NCBI RefSeq assembly: GCF_009755725.1 | Contig: NZ_CP046619.1 | Span: forward strand, 496,001 to 560,000 | DNA: 64,000 bases | From: Diaminobutyricimonas sp. LJ205 | GTDB lineage: Bacteria > Actinomycetota > Actinomycetes > Actinomycetales > Microbacteriaceae | Reading direction: 5' to 3' | Shown: positions 43,730-55,221 of the stretch, piece by piece | Layout of the letters: each line of letters begins with the position of its first letter | Numbering within the stretch: position 1 is the stretch's first letter | The notes under the pieces: generated by a model | The model's database searches: none | Told to the model about the DNA's origin: nothing | What the model saw: only the letters and a program-made list of their open reading frames with translations | Position numbers and translations under genes: made by a program

Positions 43730-44388
43730 GCCAGCACCTCGAGGGCGGGCTTGGTGGCGCGCAGTTGCGCCTCGAGTTCCGCCACTTGCCGGTACTGCTC
43801 GGTGGTGCCTGCCTGTTGCAGGTAGCGCACACCGTCGAAGGCACGAGCGGCATCATCCAGGGCGGTTTGGCGCTCGGGGAAGACGTGGCCCGCCCGACGA
43901 GCGAAGTCGCGCGCGGTGGTTCCCGGGCTCGTCGTGACCAGTGTGCGTTCGGCGAGGCCACGGGCGATGGCGCGGAACATCTCGGCGGTCGCCAGCGTGA
44001 AGTCGCCCCGGCTGGCGGCCCCCTCGGCGGCCCGGCGAATGACCTCGGCGCTGCGAGAGTCATCGACCCCGAACAGTGAACCGGCGACTTGACTGCGGCG
44101 TCCGAAGCGGGGGAGCCCGAAGATGAGGAAGGCAACCAGCAGCACCACCGCGATCAGCGCGCCGATCACGAGGAAACCGACGAACGGCGGCGCGTCGGCA
44201 CCGCCGAACTGCAGCGAGTTGATCCAGTCCCAGATCGACTGCACCAGCAGGTCGAACCAGTTCGGGCGCGCCGCCTGATAGGCCGGATCGGTGAGTTCCC
44301 GAAGGATCCAATCGCGCGCCTGCTCAGCATCGGGATCGACGGGCACGTCGAATGGCAACGCCATCCCGGCGATAGGAAAAGCGGTCAT
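43726..44388 (-). CDS. DUF4129 membrane protein
   Basis: 220 residues. One strong helix (FVGFLVIGALIAVVLLVAFLIFGLP, about 67-91). The cytoplasmic DUF4129 domain has RAAEGAASRGDFTLATAEMFRAIARGLAERTLVTTSPGTTARDFARRAG (in pieces), whose F/Y-R-A and pGxTA.E-like pattern is the family signature. Overlaps of 4 nt on both sides. Often fused to transglutaminase-like proteins elsewhere; here separate. Confidence 0.85.
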   Translation of the reverse strand: MTAFPIAGMALPFDVPVDPDAEQARDWILRELTDPAYQAARPNWFDLLVQSIWDWINSLQFGGADAPPFVGFLVIGALIAVVLLVAFLIFGLPRFGRRSQVAGSLFGVDDSRSAEVIRRAAEGAASRGDFTLATAEMFRAIARGLAERTLVTTSPGTTARDFARRAGHVFPERQTALDDAARAFDGVRYLQQAGTTEQYRQVAELEAQLRATKPALEVLA

Positions 44389-45710
44389 GCCCAGGGCGAT
44401 CCCGCCTCCGGTGCGGTCGGAGCACCCTGCATGCGCGGCGCGGCCGGCGCGGCACCAGGTCGCAGCGGGTCAGGAACCGTGGTGTCGCCCGCGTGCCGGG
44501 CCTCGACGAATCGAGTCAGGTCGAGGTCGAGCCCCTCCTTGCGGATGCGCAGATCCAGGTAGAGCAGCGCGGTTGCCGCTCCCTGCACCACCAGAATCAT
44601 TGCGCTGACCACGAGAGTGACCGCCACCAGCACCAGGTAGGTGACCGCACTGGCGATGATCGCGGCGGTCGGGTCCCCGCCGATCGTCATCAACGGAGCG
44701 AGGAAGGTGAACACGATGGTGATCGGCGTGGTGATGATCTGCGACGCCACGTTCAGGATCACCGACACCAGCAGCAGGATGCCGAACGTGCGCCAGAAGT
44801 AGCCGCCGGTCAGTCGCCAGGATCGCGCCATCGCCTGCCGAAGCGGCAGCCGCTCGATCACCAGGGCGCTGGGCACCATGGCGAGCTTCGTGGACAGCCA
44901 CGCCCACAGGGCAAGCGAGCCGAGCCCGGCAAAGATGCCGAGGATGACCGCGGCCGCGACCGAAGCATCGCCCAATTGCGAAACCAGCGCGATGATGGCG
45001 AGCACGATCACGGTGGCCGCCACGATCACCACCAGCGTGACCAGCAACACCCAGCCGACCAGCGCCCAAAGCCGGCCCTTCGCCAGCCGCCACAATTCGC
45101 GGAACTTCAGCTTCTCGCCGAGCGCGCCTCGAGACACCTCGAGCACGATGATGCCCTGCATCAACCCGGCCGCCATCAGCGAGAACAGGAACGGGATGAT
45201 TGCCGAGAGCAGAATCGATCCGGCGGCGCCCGCCGCGACGGCGTCAGCATCCTCGGGCGCGGCCATCTCGGTGCGCGAGATCGCGAACGCTGTCACCAGG
45301 CCCATCACGACCGCCGTGAGCAGCAGCACAACCCCCTGCAACAGCAGCGACACGCCGAAGGTCGGCTTCGGGTTCCGGCGCAGGGTCTTGAACGACGCGC
45401 CCAGGATGTCGCCAAGCGTCAGCGGACGCAACGGGATCAATCCCGGCTTGCGCGGCGGCGTCCAGCCCTGTGGCTGCGGCGCGACCGCCGGGAGGTACTG
45501 GCCGTACTGCGGCACGGCCGGCGGCGGGTACTGCCCGGGCGGGTACTGGTCGACCGGCGGGTACTGACCAGAAGTCGGGACTTGCCCCGGCGGCGGATAC
45601 TGCCCCGCGGGCGGCGCGTACGGGCCAGGTGGCGGCGGCGGGTTCTGCCCAGCCGTCGGCGCAGAGCCTGCATCACCGGCGGGCGGTTGCCACTGCTGGT
45701 TGTTCGTCAC
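44385..45710 (-). CDS. Polytopic membrane protein with Pro/Gln/Tyr-rich cytoplasmic N terminus
   Basis: 441 residues from a GTG preceded by GGGGAA; a TTG 27 nt upstream is an alternative. The first 100 residues are low-complexity (repeats of QYPPP and GQYPP). Then come about six helices in the layout of the glycerophosphodiester phosphodiesterase membrane-domain family: RPLTLGDILGASFKTLRRNPKPTFGVSLLLQG, ...LPLRQAMARSWRLTGGYFWRTFGILLLVSVI. No catalytic domain is present. It is the first gene of the DUF4129-DUF4350-MoxR-DUF58 operon and is divergent from mtrA, 99 bp apart. Confidence 0.78.
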   Translation of the reverse strand: MTNNQQWQPPAGDAGSAPTAGQNPPPPPGPYAPPAGQYPPPGQVPTSGQYPPVDQYPPGQYPPPAVPQYGQYLPAVAPQPQGWTPPRKPGLIPLRPLTLGDILGASFKTLRRNPKPTFGVSLLLQGVVLLLTAVVMGLVTAFAISRTEMAAPEDADAVAAGAAGSILLSAIIPFLFSLMAAGLMQGIIVLEVSRGALGEKLKFRELWRLAKGRLWALVGWVLLVTLVVIVAATVIVLAIIALVSQLGDASVAAAVILGIFAGLGSLALWAWLSTKLAMVPSALVIERLPLRQAMARSWRLTGGYFWRTFGILLLVSVILNVASQIITTPITIVFTFLAPLMTIGGDPTAAIIASAVTYLVLVAVTLVVSAMILVVQGAATALLYLDLRIRKEGLDLDLTRFVEARHAGDTTVPDPLRPGAAPAAPRMQGAPTAPEAGSPWA

Positions 45711-45809
45711 GAACGATTCCCCAATCCCCGTTGCCAAGAAGCGGCCCCTATCATGCTTTCACACTCGGATACTCTTGTGGGAAAGCTCAACAAACCCGGA
45801 TCGAGGAGC

Positions 45810-46490
45810 ATGAACCCGCGAATTCTCGTTGTCGATGACGACACCGCTCTGGCAGAGATGATCGGCATCGTGCTGCGCACCGAAGGGTTCGAACCGCACT
45901 TCTGTGCCGACGGCGCGGGTGCGCTCGCCGCGTTCCGCGACGCCGACCCCGACCTGGTGCTGCTCGACCTGATGCTGCCCGGCCTGGATGGCATCGAAGT
46001 GTGCCGTCAGATCCGCAACGAGAGCGGCACCCCGATCATCATGCTCACCGCAAAGAGCGACACCGCGGATGTCGTGCAGGGCCTCGAAAGCGGCGCCGAC
46101 GACTATGTGGTCAAGCCGTTCAATCCGAAAGAGTTGGTCGCCCGCATCCGGACCCGACTGCGTCCGGCGACGGAAACCGAAGCGCAGCTTCTGCACATCG
46201 GTGACCTGGAACTGGATGTCGCCGGGCACGAAGTGCGCCGCGGCGACACCAAGATCAACCTGACCCCCCTCGAGTTCGAGTTGCTGCTCGCCCTGGCGAT
46301 GAAGCCCCAGCAGGTGTTCACCCGGGAGATGCTGCTCGAGCAGGTCTGGGGTTACCACTACAAGGCCGACACCCGCCTGGTCAACGTGCACGTCCAGCGC
46401 CTGCGGGCCAAGGTCGAAGAGGACCCGGACAACCCCCGCATCGTGATGACGGTGCGCGGCGTCGGCTACCGCGCCGGGTCCAGCTCCTAA
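45810..46490 (+). CDS. mtrA: Response regulator MtrA
   Basis: 226 residues. Receiver domain with ILVVDDDTALAEMI, phospho-acceptor Asp in LVLLDLMLPGLDG (about residue 54), Thr in IIMLTAKSD and Lys in YVVKPFNPKELVARI. The OmpR-type winged helix has LTPLEFELLLALAMKPQQVFTREMLLEQVWGY and VNVHVQRLRAKVE. It controls cell division and wall genes in actinobacteria. The start is the ATG after GAGGAG; an in-frame ATG further upstream lacks a ribosome site. Followed 7 nt later by mtrB. Confidence 0.95.
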   Translation: MNPRILVVDDDTALAEMIGIVLRTEGFEPHFCADGAGALAAFRDADPDLVLLDLMLPGLDGIEVCRQIRNESGTPIIMLTAKSDTADVVQGLESGADDYVVKPFNPKELVARIRTRLRPATETEAQLLHIGDLELDVAGHEVRRGDTKINLTPLEFELLLALAMKPQQVFTREMLLEQVWGYHYKADTRLVNVHVQRLRAKVEEDPDNPRIVMTVRGVGYRAGSSS

Positions 46491-46497
46491 GGAACCT

Positions 46498-48120
46498 ATG
46501 CCGCGTATCAACTGGAGGGGCTGGTTCGACCGGCTCGTACGGTTGTGGCGCACCTCGCTGCAGGCGCGAACGGTGCTGGTCACCGTGCTGCTGTCTTCTC
46601 TCGCGGTCAGCGTGATCGTCGGCTACATGTCGCTGTCGATCGGCACCAACCTGTTCGAGTCGCGCCGCGACCAGGTGCTCGCCGAAGCCGGCCGAGCCGC
46701 GCTGCAGGTGCAGCAGATCTTCGACGGGTCCACGGCATCCGACCAGATCACCGCGATCGACCTGGAGACCCTCCGCAACGGCGCCCAGACCGCGATCGTG
46801 CGCAGTACCTCCACGGTGAGCGGCACCCGGTTCGCGCTGGTGCGCACGCTCGGCCAGGGGCCGACGCTGAACAACATGCAGGGCATCGCCAGCACCGATC
46901 TTGAACTCGACCGCGTGATCTCCGACGACATCAAGCAGGCCGTTGCCGACTCCGGCGACCAGCTGTTCTACCAATCGATCCCGCTGCAGTCCGCAGACGG
47001 CGGCGAGATGCCCGGCCTGATCGTCGGCGCACCGATCGAGGTTCCCACCGCCGGCGAGTACGAGCTGTACCTCGTCTACAACCTGCAGGACACCCAGGAG
47101 ACGCTGAGTTTCGCGCAGCGCACCCTCGCGATCGGCGGGCTCGGGCTGGTCGCAATGATCGGTGGCGTCGCCTGGGTGGTCGCCCGGTTCGTGGTCGCCC
47201 CGATCCGACTGGCCGCCGAGACCAGCCGCAAGCTGGCGGCCGGTCAACTGGAGCAACGCATCCCGGAGCGCGGCGAGGACGACATCGCCACCCTGGCCCG
47301 CTCCTTCAATGCGATGGCCGACAGCCTGCAGACCCAGATCAACCAACTGGCCGACCTGTCCCGGCTTCAGCAACGCTTCGTGTCGGATGTCTCCCATGAA
47401 CTCCGCACGCCGCTGACCACGATCCGGCTGGCCGGCGACGTGCTCTACGGCCAGCGGGGTGCTTTCGACGCCACCACCGCCCGCACCGCGGAACTGTTGC
47501 ACACCCAGGTGGAACGGTTCGAGATGCTGCTCGCCGACCTGCTCGAAATGAGCCGCTTCGACGCGGGCGTCGCGCAGCTCGAGACCGAGCCGACCAACCT
47601 GGTTCGCCTGGTGGAGGAGGTGATGGACGCGGTGCGGCCGCTCGCCATCGCCAAGGGGTCGGAGTTGCGGCTGGTTGCCCCCGGCGGCTACTTCGAGGCC
47701 GACGTCGACGCCCGCCGCATCCGTCGCATCCTGCAGAACCTGCTCGGCAACGCGATCGACCATGGTGAGGGCAACCCCATCGTCATCCACGTGGACAGCG
47801 ACGAGAACGCCGTCGCGATCGCCGTCCGCGACTTCGGGATCGGCATGAGCCAGACCGAGTCCGCTCGGGTGTTCGACCGGTTCTGGCGTGCGGACCCGTC
47901 CCGGCAGCGCACCACCGGCGGTTCCGGGCTGGGGCTGGCGATCTCGCTGGAGGACGCCAACCTGCACTCGGCCTGGCTGGATGTGTGGTCTGAGGAAAGT
48001 GAGGGCACATGTTTCCGGCTTACGCTGCCCCGACAACTCGGCACCCAGTTGACCCGGTCGCCGCTTGAGTTGCCGCCGGAGTTCGTCGAGGGAGAGGAGG
48101 TGCACGATGAGAGCGCGTAA
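46498..48120 (+). CDS. mtrB: Sensor histidine kinase MtrB
   Basis: 540 residues. Two helices (ARTVLVTVLLSSLAVSVIVGYMSL, about 22-45; LAIGGLGLVAMIGGVAWVVARFVV, about 208-231) flank an extracytoplasmic sensor of about 160 residues. HAMP (APIRLAAETSRKLAAGQLEQRI), the dimerisation box RFVSDVSHELRTPLTTIRLAGDVL with the phospho-His, and ATP-binding boxes ILQNLLGNAIDHGEG (N box), VRDFGIGM and GGSGLGLAI follow. It phosphorylates MtrA. Its 3' end overlaps lpqB by 14 nt. Confidence 0.94.
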   Translation: MPRINWRGWFDRLVRLWRTSLQARTVLVTVLLSSLAVSVIVGYMSLSIGTNLFESRRDQVLAEAGRAALQVQQIFDGSTASDQITAIDLETLRNGAQTAIVRSTSTVSGTRFALVRTLGQGPTLNNMQGIASTDLELDRVISDDIKQAVADSGDQLFYQSIPLQSADGGEMPGLIVGAPIEVPTAGEYELYLVYNLQDTQETLSFAQRTLAIGGLGLVAMIGGVAWVVARFVVAPIRLAAETSRKLAAGQLEQRIPERGEDDIATLARSFNAMADSLQTQINQLADLSRLQQRFVSDVSHELRTPLTTIRLAGDVLYGQRGAFDATTARTAELLHTQVERFEMLLADLLEMSRFDAGVAQLETEPTNLVRLVEEVMDAVRPLAIAKGSELRLVAPGGYFEADVDARRIRRILQNLLGNAIDHGEGNPIVIHVDSDENAVAIAVRDFGIGMSQTESARVFDRFWRADPSRQRTTGGSGLGLAISLEDANLHSAWLDVWSEESEGTCFRLTLPRQLGTQLTRSPLELPPEFVEGEEVHDESA

Positions 48121-49774
48121 ATCAGGCATTGCCGCGGGCCTCGCCGGGCTGCTCCTCGTCCTCACCGGATGTGTCGGCATCCCCAGCGCCGGGCCGGTCA
48201 TCGCCGGCAGCGAGATCAGGGAAGATCTGGACGCCGACTCGGTGATCCTGCCGCAGGGACCGGAGGATGACGCCGACCCGCAGGCGATTCTGCAGGGCTT
48301 CGTCCGGGCCGGCACCGGACCGCAGGGCGACTACTCGGTCGCCCGCGAATTCCTCACCCCGGATCTCGCCCAACGGTGGAAGCCGAACGCCGGCGTTACG
48401 GTCAGCCAGCCCGGCAGCGACAACTACACGCAGACCGGCGAACGCACGCTCGAGTACACCGTGGTGCCGGTAGCCACAGTCGACTCGAACGGACGCTACG
48501 TGGCCGCCGAGGCATCCGGTCCGGCGACCATGCAGTTCACGTTCGAACAGGTCGGCGGGCAGTGGCGGATCAGCGAGGCCCCGGATGGCATCGTGCTCAC
48601 CGGATCCTCGTTCGAGCAGATCTTCAACCCGTACTCGGTGTACTTCTTCAACCCGACCTTCAGCACCATGGTGCCCGACCTGCGCTGGTTCCCGACGCCG
48701 CTGCTCGCCCGCCGGATCGTCGCCGCCCTGCTCGCCGGCCCGTCGGAATGGCTGGCGCCTGGGGTGGTGACCGAGTGCCCGAATGGCACCACGCTCGGCC
48801 CGGACGGGGTGCGCCAGGACGGCAACCGGGTCGTCGTCGACCTCAGCGCGGAAGCGGCCGAATCCGACACCGAGCGGCTGCAGCGGATGAAGCTGCAGCT
48901 CACCCACAGCCTCGCGGATGTCACCAGCGTCACCTCGATCGGCATTTCGATCAACCAGGGCGAGGTGGCGATCCCGGAAACGACCAACGCCGGACCGGTG
49001 GTCGAGCCGGAGGTCGACAGCCGCGTGCTGCTGCGCAACGCCGACGGCTTCGGCCACTACCGCCGCGGCGAGATCGAGCCGATCGCCGGCATCAGCGGGC
49101 AGGTGCAGGACTTGGCGGCGACCGAGGTCAGCCTGTCGCGGAATGAGCAGTACGCCGCGGTGCAGGCGCCCGGCGGGGTGTACGCGGTGCAGGTGGGCGG
49201 CGAACCGCTGCTCGTGGACGCCCGTCCCGGCCTGATCGCGCCGTCGGTCGACGATCTCGAGTTCGTCTGGTCGGTGCCCGCGTTGAATCCGGCCGGGTTG
49301 ATCGCCACCGACCTGGCGGGAACGCCGCATCCGATCGGCTCCGGGCTCCCGGCGAGCGGCCGGATGCTGGCCATAGAAGTCTCCCGGGACGGTGCCCGCA
49401 TCGCCCTGCTGGCCGAGGCGGACAACGTGACCCGGCTGTACGTCGCGGCCGTCGTCCGTGAGGACGGGGTGCCGGTGTCGCTCGGGCCGCTGACCGAGCT
49501 GGCGCTGGAAACCAACGCGATCGACGCCACCTGGGTGGATTCGGTTCGAGTCGCGACGCTCAACTTCGACGACGGCGACTATCGAGTGAGTGTCCACGAG
49601 ATCGGCGGACTGAGCACGTCGCTCGGCGAGCTGACCTTCGGCGAGCAGATCGTGGGCGGCAACAGCATCGACGGCCTGCGGGTGCTCGGCAACGACGGGA
49701 TCATCCAGCAACCGCGCGGAACCGGGTGGCAGAGCAGCAACGTGGAGGCCGACTTCCTCGGCACCCAGCGGTAG
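48107..49774 (+). CDS. lpqB: Lipoprotein LpqB
   Basis: 555 residues. The lipobox is VLTGC after a basic, hydrophobic leader, so the mature protein is lipid-anchored outside the membrane. A GerMN-like domain occupies about 180-300 (DLRWFPTPLLARRIVAALLAGPSEWLAPGV, in pieces), and a C-terminal beta-propeller-like half follows (VSLSRNEQYAAVQAPGGVYAV, IEVSRDGARIALLAEADNVTRLYVAAV). LpqB modulates MtrB signalling in mycobacteria. Start chosen at the ATG with GAGGAGG 6 nt upstream, inside the end of mtrB. Confidence 0.93.
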   Translation: MRARKSGIAAGLAGLLLVLTGCVGIPSAGPVIAGSEIREDLDADSVILPQGPEDDADPQAILQGFVRAGTGPQGDYSVAREFLTPDLAQRWKPNAGVTVSQPGSDNYTQTGERTLEYTVVPVATVDSNGRYVAAEASGPATMQFTFEQVGGQWRISEAPDGIVLTGSSFEQIFNPYSVYFFNPTFSTMVPDLRWFPTPLLARRIVAALLAGPSEWLAPGVVTECPNGTTLGPDGVRQDGNRVVVDLSAEAAESDTERLQRMKLQLTHSLADVTSVTSIGISINQGEVAIPETTNAGPVVEPEVDSRVLLRNADGFGHYRRGEIEPIAGISGQVQDLAATEVSLSRNEQYAAVQAPGGVYAVQVGGEPLLVDARPGLIAPSVDDLEFVWSVPALNPAGLIATDLAGTPHPIGSGLPASGRMLAIEVSRDGARIALLAEADNVTRLYVAAVVREDGVPVSLGPLTELALETNAIDATWVDSVRVATLNFDDGDYRVSVHEIGGLSTSLGELTFGEQIVGGNSIDGLRVLGNDGIIQQPRGTGWQSSNVEADFLGTQR

Positions 49775-49788
49775 CCCCCGTCAGCTTC

Positions 49789-49940
49789 GGTGGTTGAGGA
49801 GCGCACCAGGCCCACCGCACTTCAGTGGGCAGGGGTGCCTATTTGCTATGTCACTTCTGAGTGACATAGCAAAAACGGAGGGGTCGAGGTCGCAGAATGC
49901 CCGCACCCACCCGCTGCGCTCGCGGCGCTCCTCAACCACC
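49789..49940. repeat. 152-bp element with family A ends in inverted orientation
   Basis: It starts GGTGGTTGAGGAGCGC (49789-49804) and ends with the exact reverse complement GCGCTCCTCAACCACC (49925-49940). The inside holds a GCCCAC/GTGGGC hairpin and a 14-bp AT-rich hairpin, unlike other copies. It lies between lpqB and the ComF gene and could be a small mobile element or a repeat pair with an insertion. Confidence 0.65.
49842..49873. repeat. Perfect 14-bp AT-rich inverted repeat
   Basis: TTTGCTATGTCACT (49842-49855), loop TCTG, AGTGACATAGCAAA (49860-49873). Its base composition differs sharply from the surroundings. It may terminate lpqB transcription; there is only a short T/A flank, so intrinsic termination is not certain. 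Confidence 0.75.
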
Positions 49941-50004
49941 GGGCTCGCTCCACAGAGACAGTCGGATGATGCCGATGACGCGCACGACGTGCCAGCGTCG
50001 GCGG

Positions 50005-50670
50005 ATGCATCCGATCCTGAAGGACGCCCTGCTCGACGCGGCCGCGTTGCTGTTCCCGGTGCGCTGCGCCGGCTGCGGCGCGGACGACCGCAGCGTCTGC
50101 GACGACTGCACCGCCGCGCTCGCTCCCGCGGTCACCGCGCGGATGCTCGACGACGGCACCCCGGTGACCACGGCTCTGCTCTACGACGGAGTCGCGCGTC
50201 AGCTGATCCTCGCGTTCAAGGAACAGGGCAGGACGGATGCCGCCGCCCCACTGGTCGCGGCGCTCGCCGCCGCCCTGTCCTCAGTCGCTGCTCCCGGGGT
50301 GGAAGTTGCCCCGGTGCCCACCACCCGTGCGGCCTACCGGCGCCGCGGCTTCGACCCGGTCGGGCTGCTGCTTCGGCGGGCGGGACTGCGACCTCGCCGC
50401 ATCCTGGCTCGACCCCGCCCGGGCGCCAGGCAGAAGACCCTGACGATCGACGAGCGTGCCACCAACCGGCACGGCTCGATGCGCGCGAAGACGGCGCTGG
50501 CCGGGCGGCGTTTCCTGGTGGTCGATGACGTGTTCACCACCGGCGCGACCCTCGGCGAGGCATCGCGGGCGATCCGTGCGGCCGGGGGAGAGGTTGTCGG
50601 AGCCGTAGCCGTCGCCTACACAGTGCGACGGTCCGCCGGACCCAGCGAACTCTCAAGATCGGGCCGGTGA
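50005..50670 (+). CDS. ComF family phosphoribosyltransferase-like protein
   Basis: 221 residues. N-terminal Cys motif CAGCGADDRSVCDDC (CxxC ... CxxC, likely zinc), APVPTTRAAYRRRGFDPVGLLLR, RPGARQKTLTIDER with the ComF Q-T-L.R pattern, and the PRPP loop FLVVDDVFTTGATLGEASRAI. ComF proteins are needed for DNA uptake in transformable bacteria; in actinobacteria the conserved lpqB-comF-hpf-secA order suggests another housekeeping role. Several in-frame starts exist (49967, 50005); the latter fits family length. Confidence 0.87.
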   Translation: MHPILKDALLDAAALLFPVRCAGCGADDRSVCDDCTAALAPAVTARMLDDGTPVTTALLYDGVARQLILAFKEQGRTDAAAPLVAALAAALSSVAAPGVEVAPVPTTRAAYRRRGFDPVGLLLRRAGLRPRRILARPRPGARQKTLTIDERATNRHGSMRAKTALAGRRFLVVDDVFTTGATLGEASRAIRAAGGEVVGAVAVAYTVRRSAGPSELSRSGR

Positions 50671-50689
50671 CTTCCGTCGCACACCGGAC

Positions 50690-50695
50690 TACGGT
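50690..50695 (+). promoter_or_regulatory. Candidate -10 element of hpf
   Basis: TACGGT lies in the 105-bp gap before hpf, giving a leader of about 75 nt that ends in AAGGAGG. Confidence 0.35.
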
Positions 50696-50775
50696 GGGAT
50701 GCCACAGGCGCGAGAAGGGGAACGACCGCCGGAAGTCAGGAGGCGGCACCCTGCGTCGGAGCGAAGGAGGTCGCC

Positions 50776-51468
50776 ATGGACACGACTATTACCGCCCGCA
50801 ATCTGGACATCACCGATCGGTTCCGTGATTACGCCACGGAGAAGGCGGAAAAGGTGTCCCATCTCGCTCCCAAGGCCATCGCGTTTGAGATCAAGCTCTC
50901 CCGTCAGAGCGAGCCGCGTGGCTCCACCCCAGAGGACCGGGTCGAGCTCATGCTGATCGGGCCGGGACCGCTCGTGCGGGCTGAGTCCGCGGCATCCGAT
51001 AAATACGCAGCCTTCGACATGGCCTTCGCCAAACTGCTGGAACGCGTGCGTCAGGCCAAGGATCGGCGCAAGGTGCACCGTGGCCTGCACCGGCCCACCT
51101 CGCTCAGCGAGGCTGCGACCTCCCCTGCCTCGTTCGGCAACACCGACCTCGTCCCGGCAGATGCCGACCTGATCGCCAAGGTCGCTACCGGCGAGGTGCC
51201 TATCCAGAACGCCGAGACCGCCGAGGAAGGTGAGTACTCGCCGGTTGTGATCCGCGAGAAGGTGTTCCCCGCCGCTCGGATGTCGACCGACGACGCCGTG
51301 GACCATATGGAACTCGTCGGACACGACTTCTTCCTGTTCATTGACAGCGAAAACGACCGGCCAAGTGTCGTGTATCGACGCAAGGGCTGGGATTACGGGG
51401 TTATCAGCCTTTCGACCGACGAAAGCGTCTCGGAGGGTGTGAGCGGCAGCCGCGCGTACAGGCGCTAG
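50776..51468 (+). CDS. hpf: Ribosome hibernation-promoting factor, long form
   Basis: 230 residues. The N-terminal HPF/YfiA domain (about 1-105) has ITARNLDITDRFRDYATEKAEKVSHL and ASDKYAAFDMAFAKLLERVRQAKDRRKVH (in pieces). A flexible linker leads to the C-terminal dimerisation domain (about 165-225: PVVIREKVFPAARMSTDDAVDHMELVGHDFFLFIDSEN, RKGWDYGVISL). Long HPF dimerises 70S ribosomes into 100S particles in stationary phase or stress. GAAGGAGG lies 6 nt upstream of the ATG. Confidence 0.93.
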   Translation: MDTTITARNLDITDRFRDYATEKAEKVSHLAPKAIAFEIKLSRQSEPRGSTPEDRVELMLIGPGPLVRAESAASDKYAAFDMAFAKLLERVRQAKDRRKVHRGLHRPTSLSEAATSPASFGNTDLVPADADLIAKVATGEVPIQNAETAEEGEYSPVVIREKVFPAARMSTDDAVDHMELVGHDFFLFIDSENDRPSVVYRRKGWDYGVISLSTDESVSEGVSGSRAYRR

Positions 51469-51482
51469 CTAGATAGGCTTGC

Positions 51483-51529
51483 TACGATGACTCGCCGATC
51501 CCGGCATGCCTATTTTGCGGTCGGGATCG
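51483..51529 (+). promoter_or_regulatory. secA promoter with a hairpin at the 5' end of the leader
   Basis: TGCTACGAT (extended -10, TACGAT at 51483-51488) would start transcription near 51495. The next bases form CGATCCCG (51496-51503) ... CGGGATCG (51522-51529), an 8-bp stem right at the transcript 5' end, about 45 nt before the TTG start. Confidence 0.5.
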
Positions 51530-51573
51530 ACGAGGCGCGGTCCCGCGCCCCATGACGAACCCGGGAGTACTCG

Positions 51574-54438
<2,865 letters not shown>

Positions 54439-54450
54439 TCGCCTAGGCCC

Positions 54451-54480
54451 GGTGGTTGAGGAGCGCGCGACGGAGTCGGA
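54451..54480 (+). repeat. Partial family A repeat after secA
   Basis: GGTGGTTGAGGAGCGCGCGACGG, inverted orientation, with no intact second half; the following 60 bp carry GCGATCC palindromes. Confidence 0.65.
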
Positions 54481-54557
54481 ACCGCCGTCGCAGGCTCCGG
54501 CGGCGCTGGCGTCGCGGATCGCTGCGCGATCCCTTTAGCTCCAGCGCGCTGATCGAG

Positions 54558-54586
54558 CCTGCCGAGACCCCGAATATCTCGGCAGG
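54558..54586. terminator. Bidirectional hairpin between secA and the Rv3235-like gene
   Basis: CCTGCCGAGA (54558-54567), 9-nt loop, TCTCGGCAGG (54577-54586). It lies 8 bp from the stop of the convergent gene. No T tract on the plus strand; TTTTGGG precedes it on the minus strand. Confidence 0.55.
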
Positions 54587-54593
54587 CCCAAAA

Positions 54594-55058
54594 TCAGAGG
54601 ACGTGAATCGCGGTGGCCCGCCAGCGCTTGTCGAACCCCTCCAACCGGATCGCGACCGCTCGCGTTCGCGCCCGTCCGTTGACGATGACCACCGCTTCGA
54701 CGACGCCGTCGGCCGGCCGGGTGATGATCGGTGTGCCAACGTGAAATGACGGCCGCATAACCGGCTGACCGCGAGCCTGACGTGCCCGCGCGGAGATCAG
54801 CACGCGTTTCAGCAGGTGCTTGTGAACGTCGGAACTCACCCAACGGCTGATCTGCTCCAACTCCCGTGCCCCGGCGAGGATCTCGATGACACAGCGCGTG
54901 AGGTTCGACACGAGCGGCTCCGGGTTGGGCAGCAGATCCTCACTGGTGGGTTGCTGACCGAACTCATCGTCGAGCGTAGGTCGGGCGATTCTTGCCGGCG
55001 GCGGGGCTGCGCTCGCGGGTTCGGATGCCCCGGCATCCGCCTGGGTGGCGCGATTCAT
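54594..55058 (-). CDS. Rv3235 family protein
   Basis: 154 residues. An Ala/Pro-rich disordered N terminus (about 1-45) precedes a compact domain: LVSNLTRCVIEILAGARELEQISRWVSSDVHKHLLKRVLISARAR (in pieces) and a C-terminal beta part VEAVVIVNGRARTRAVAIRLEGFDKRWRATAIHVL. This matches Rv3235-type proteins, which occur near secA in actinobacteria. They have no assigned function; no catalytic motif is visible. Convergent with secA. Confidence 0.82.
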   Translation of the reverse strand: MNRATQADAGASEPASAAPPPARIARPTLDDEFGQQPTSEDLLPNPEPLVSNLTRCVIEILAGARELEQISRWVSSDVHKHLLKRVLISARARQARGQPVMRPSFHVGTPIITRPADGVVEAVVIVNGRARTRAVAIRLEGFDKRWRATAIHVL

Positions 55059-55079
55059 GCGGTCTCCTGGGGGAGGAGT

Positions 55080-55131
55080 GGTGCCTGAACGGGTAGGAAT
55101 GGTGCCTGAACTGGTATCCCCCGAACGGGGG
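55080..55131. promoter_or_regulatory. Direct and inverted repeats in the divergent promoter region
   Basis: GGTGCCTGAACGGGTA (55080-55095) is repeated as GGTGCCTGAACTGGTA (55101-55116), 21 bp apart, followed by CCCCCG-AA-CGGGGG (55118-55131). This lies upstream of the Rv3235-like gene on one side and of the membrane protein gene on the other. The 21-bp period is two helical turns, as expected for cooperative protein binding. Confidence 0.5.
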
Positions 55132-55168
55132 TGAGCACACTCAACCAGTCGACCCCTGCGCTGTCCAT

Positions 55169-55184
55169 GCCCCCACGTGGGGGC
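55169..55184. promoter_or_regulatory. 16-bp perfect palindrome next to a DnaA box
   Basis: GCCCCCACGTGGGGGC, directly abutting the DnaA box at 55185. Possible regulator site centred on CACGTG. Confidence 0.6.
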
Positions 55185-55221
55185 TGTGGATAACCTCGCA
55201 GGCTCTGGCGCCTGTGGATAA
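55185..55221 (+). promoter_or_regulatory. Pair of consensus DnaA boxes
   Basis: TGTGGATAA (reverse complement TTATCCACA) at 55185-55193 and 55213-55221, the same orientation, 28 bp apart. They lie 15-25 bp upstream of the -10 element of the next gene, where DnaA could act on transcription. Confidence 0.65.
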
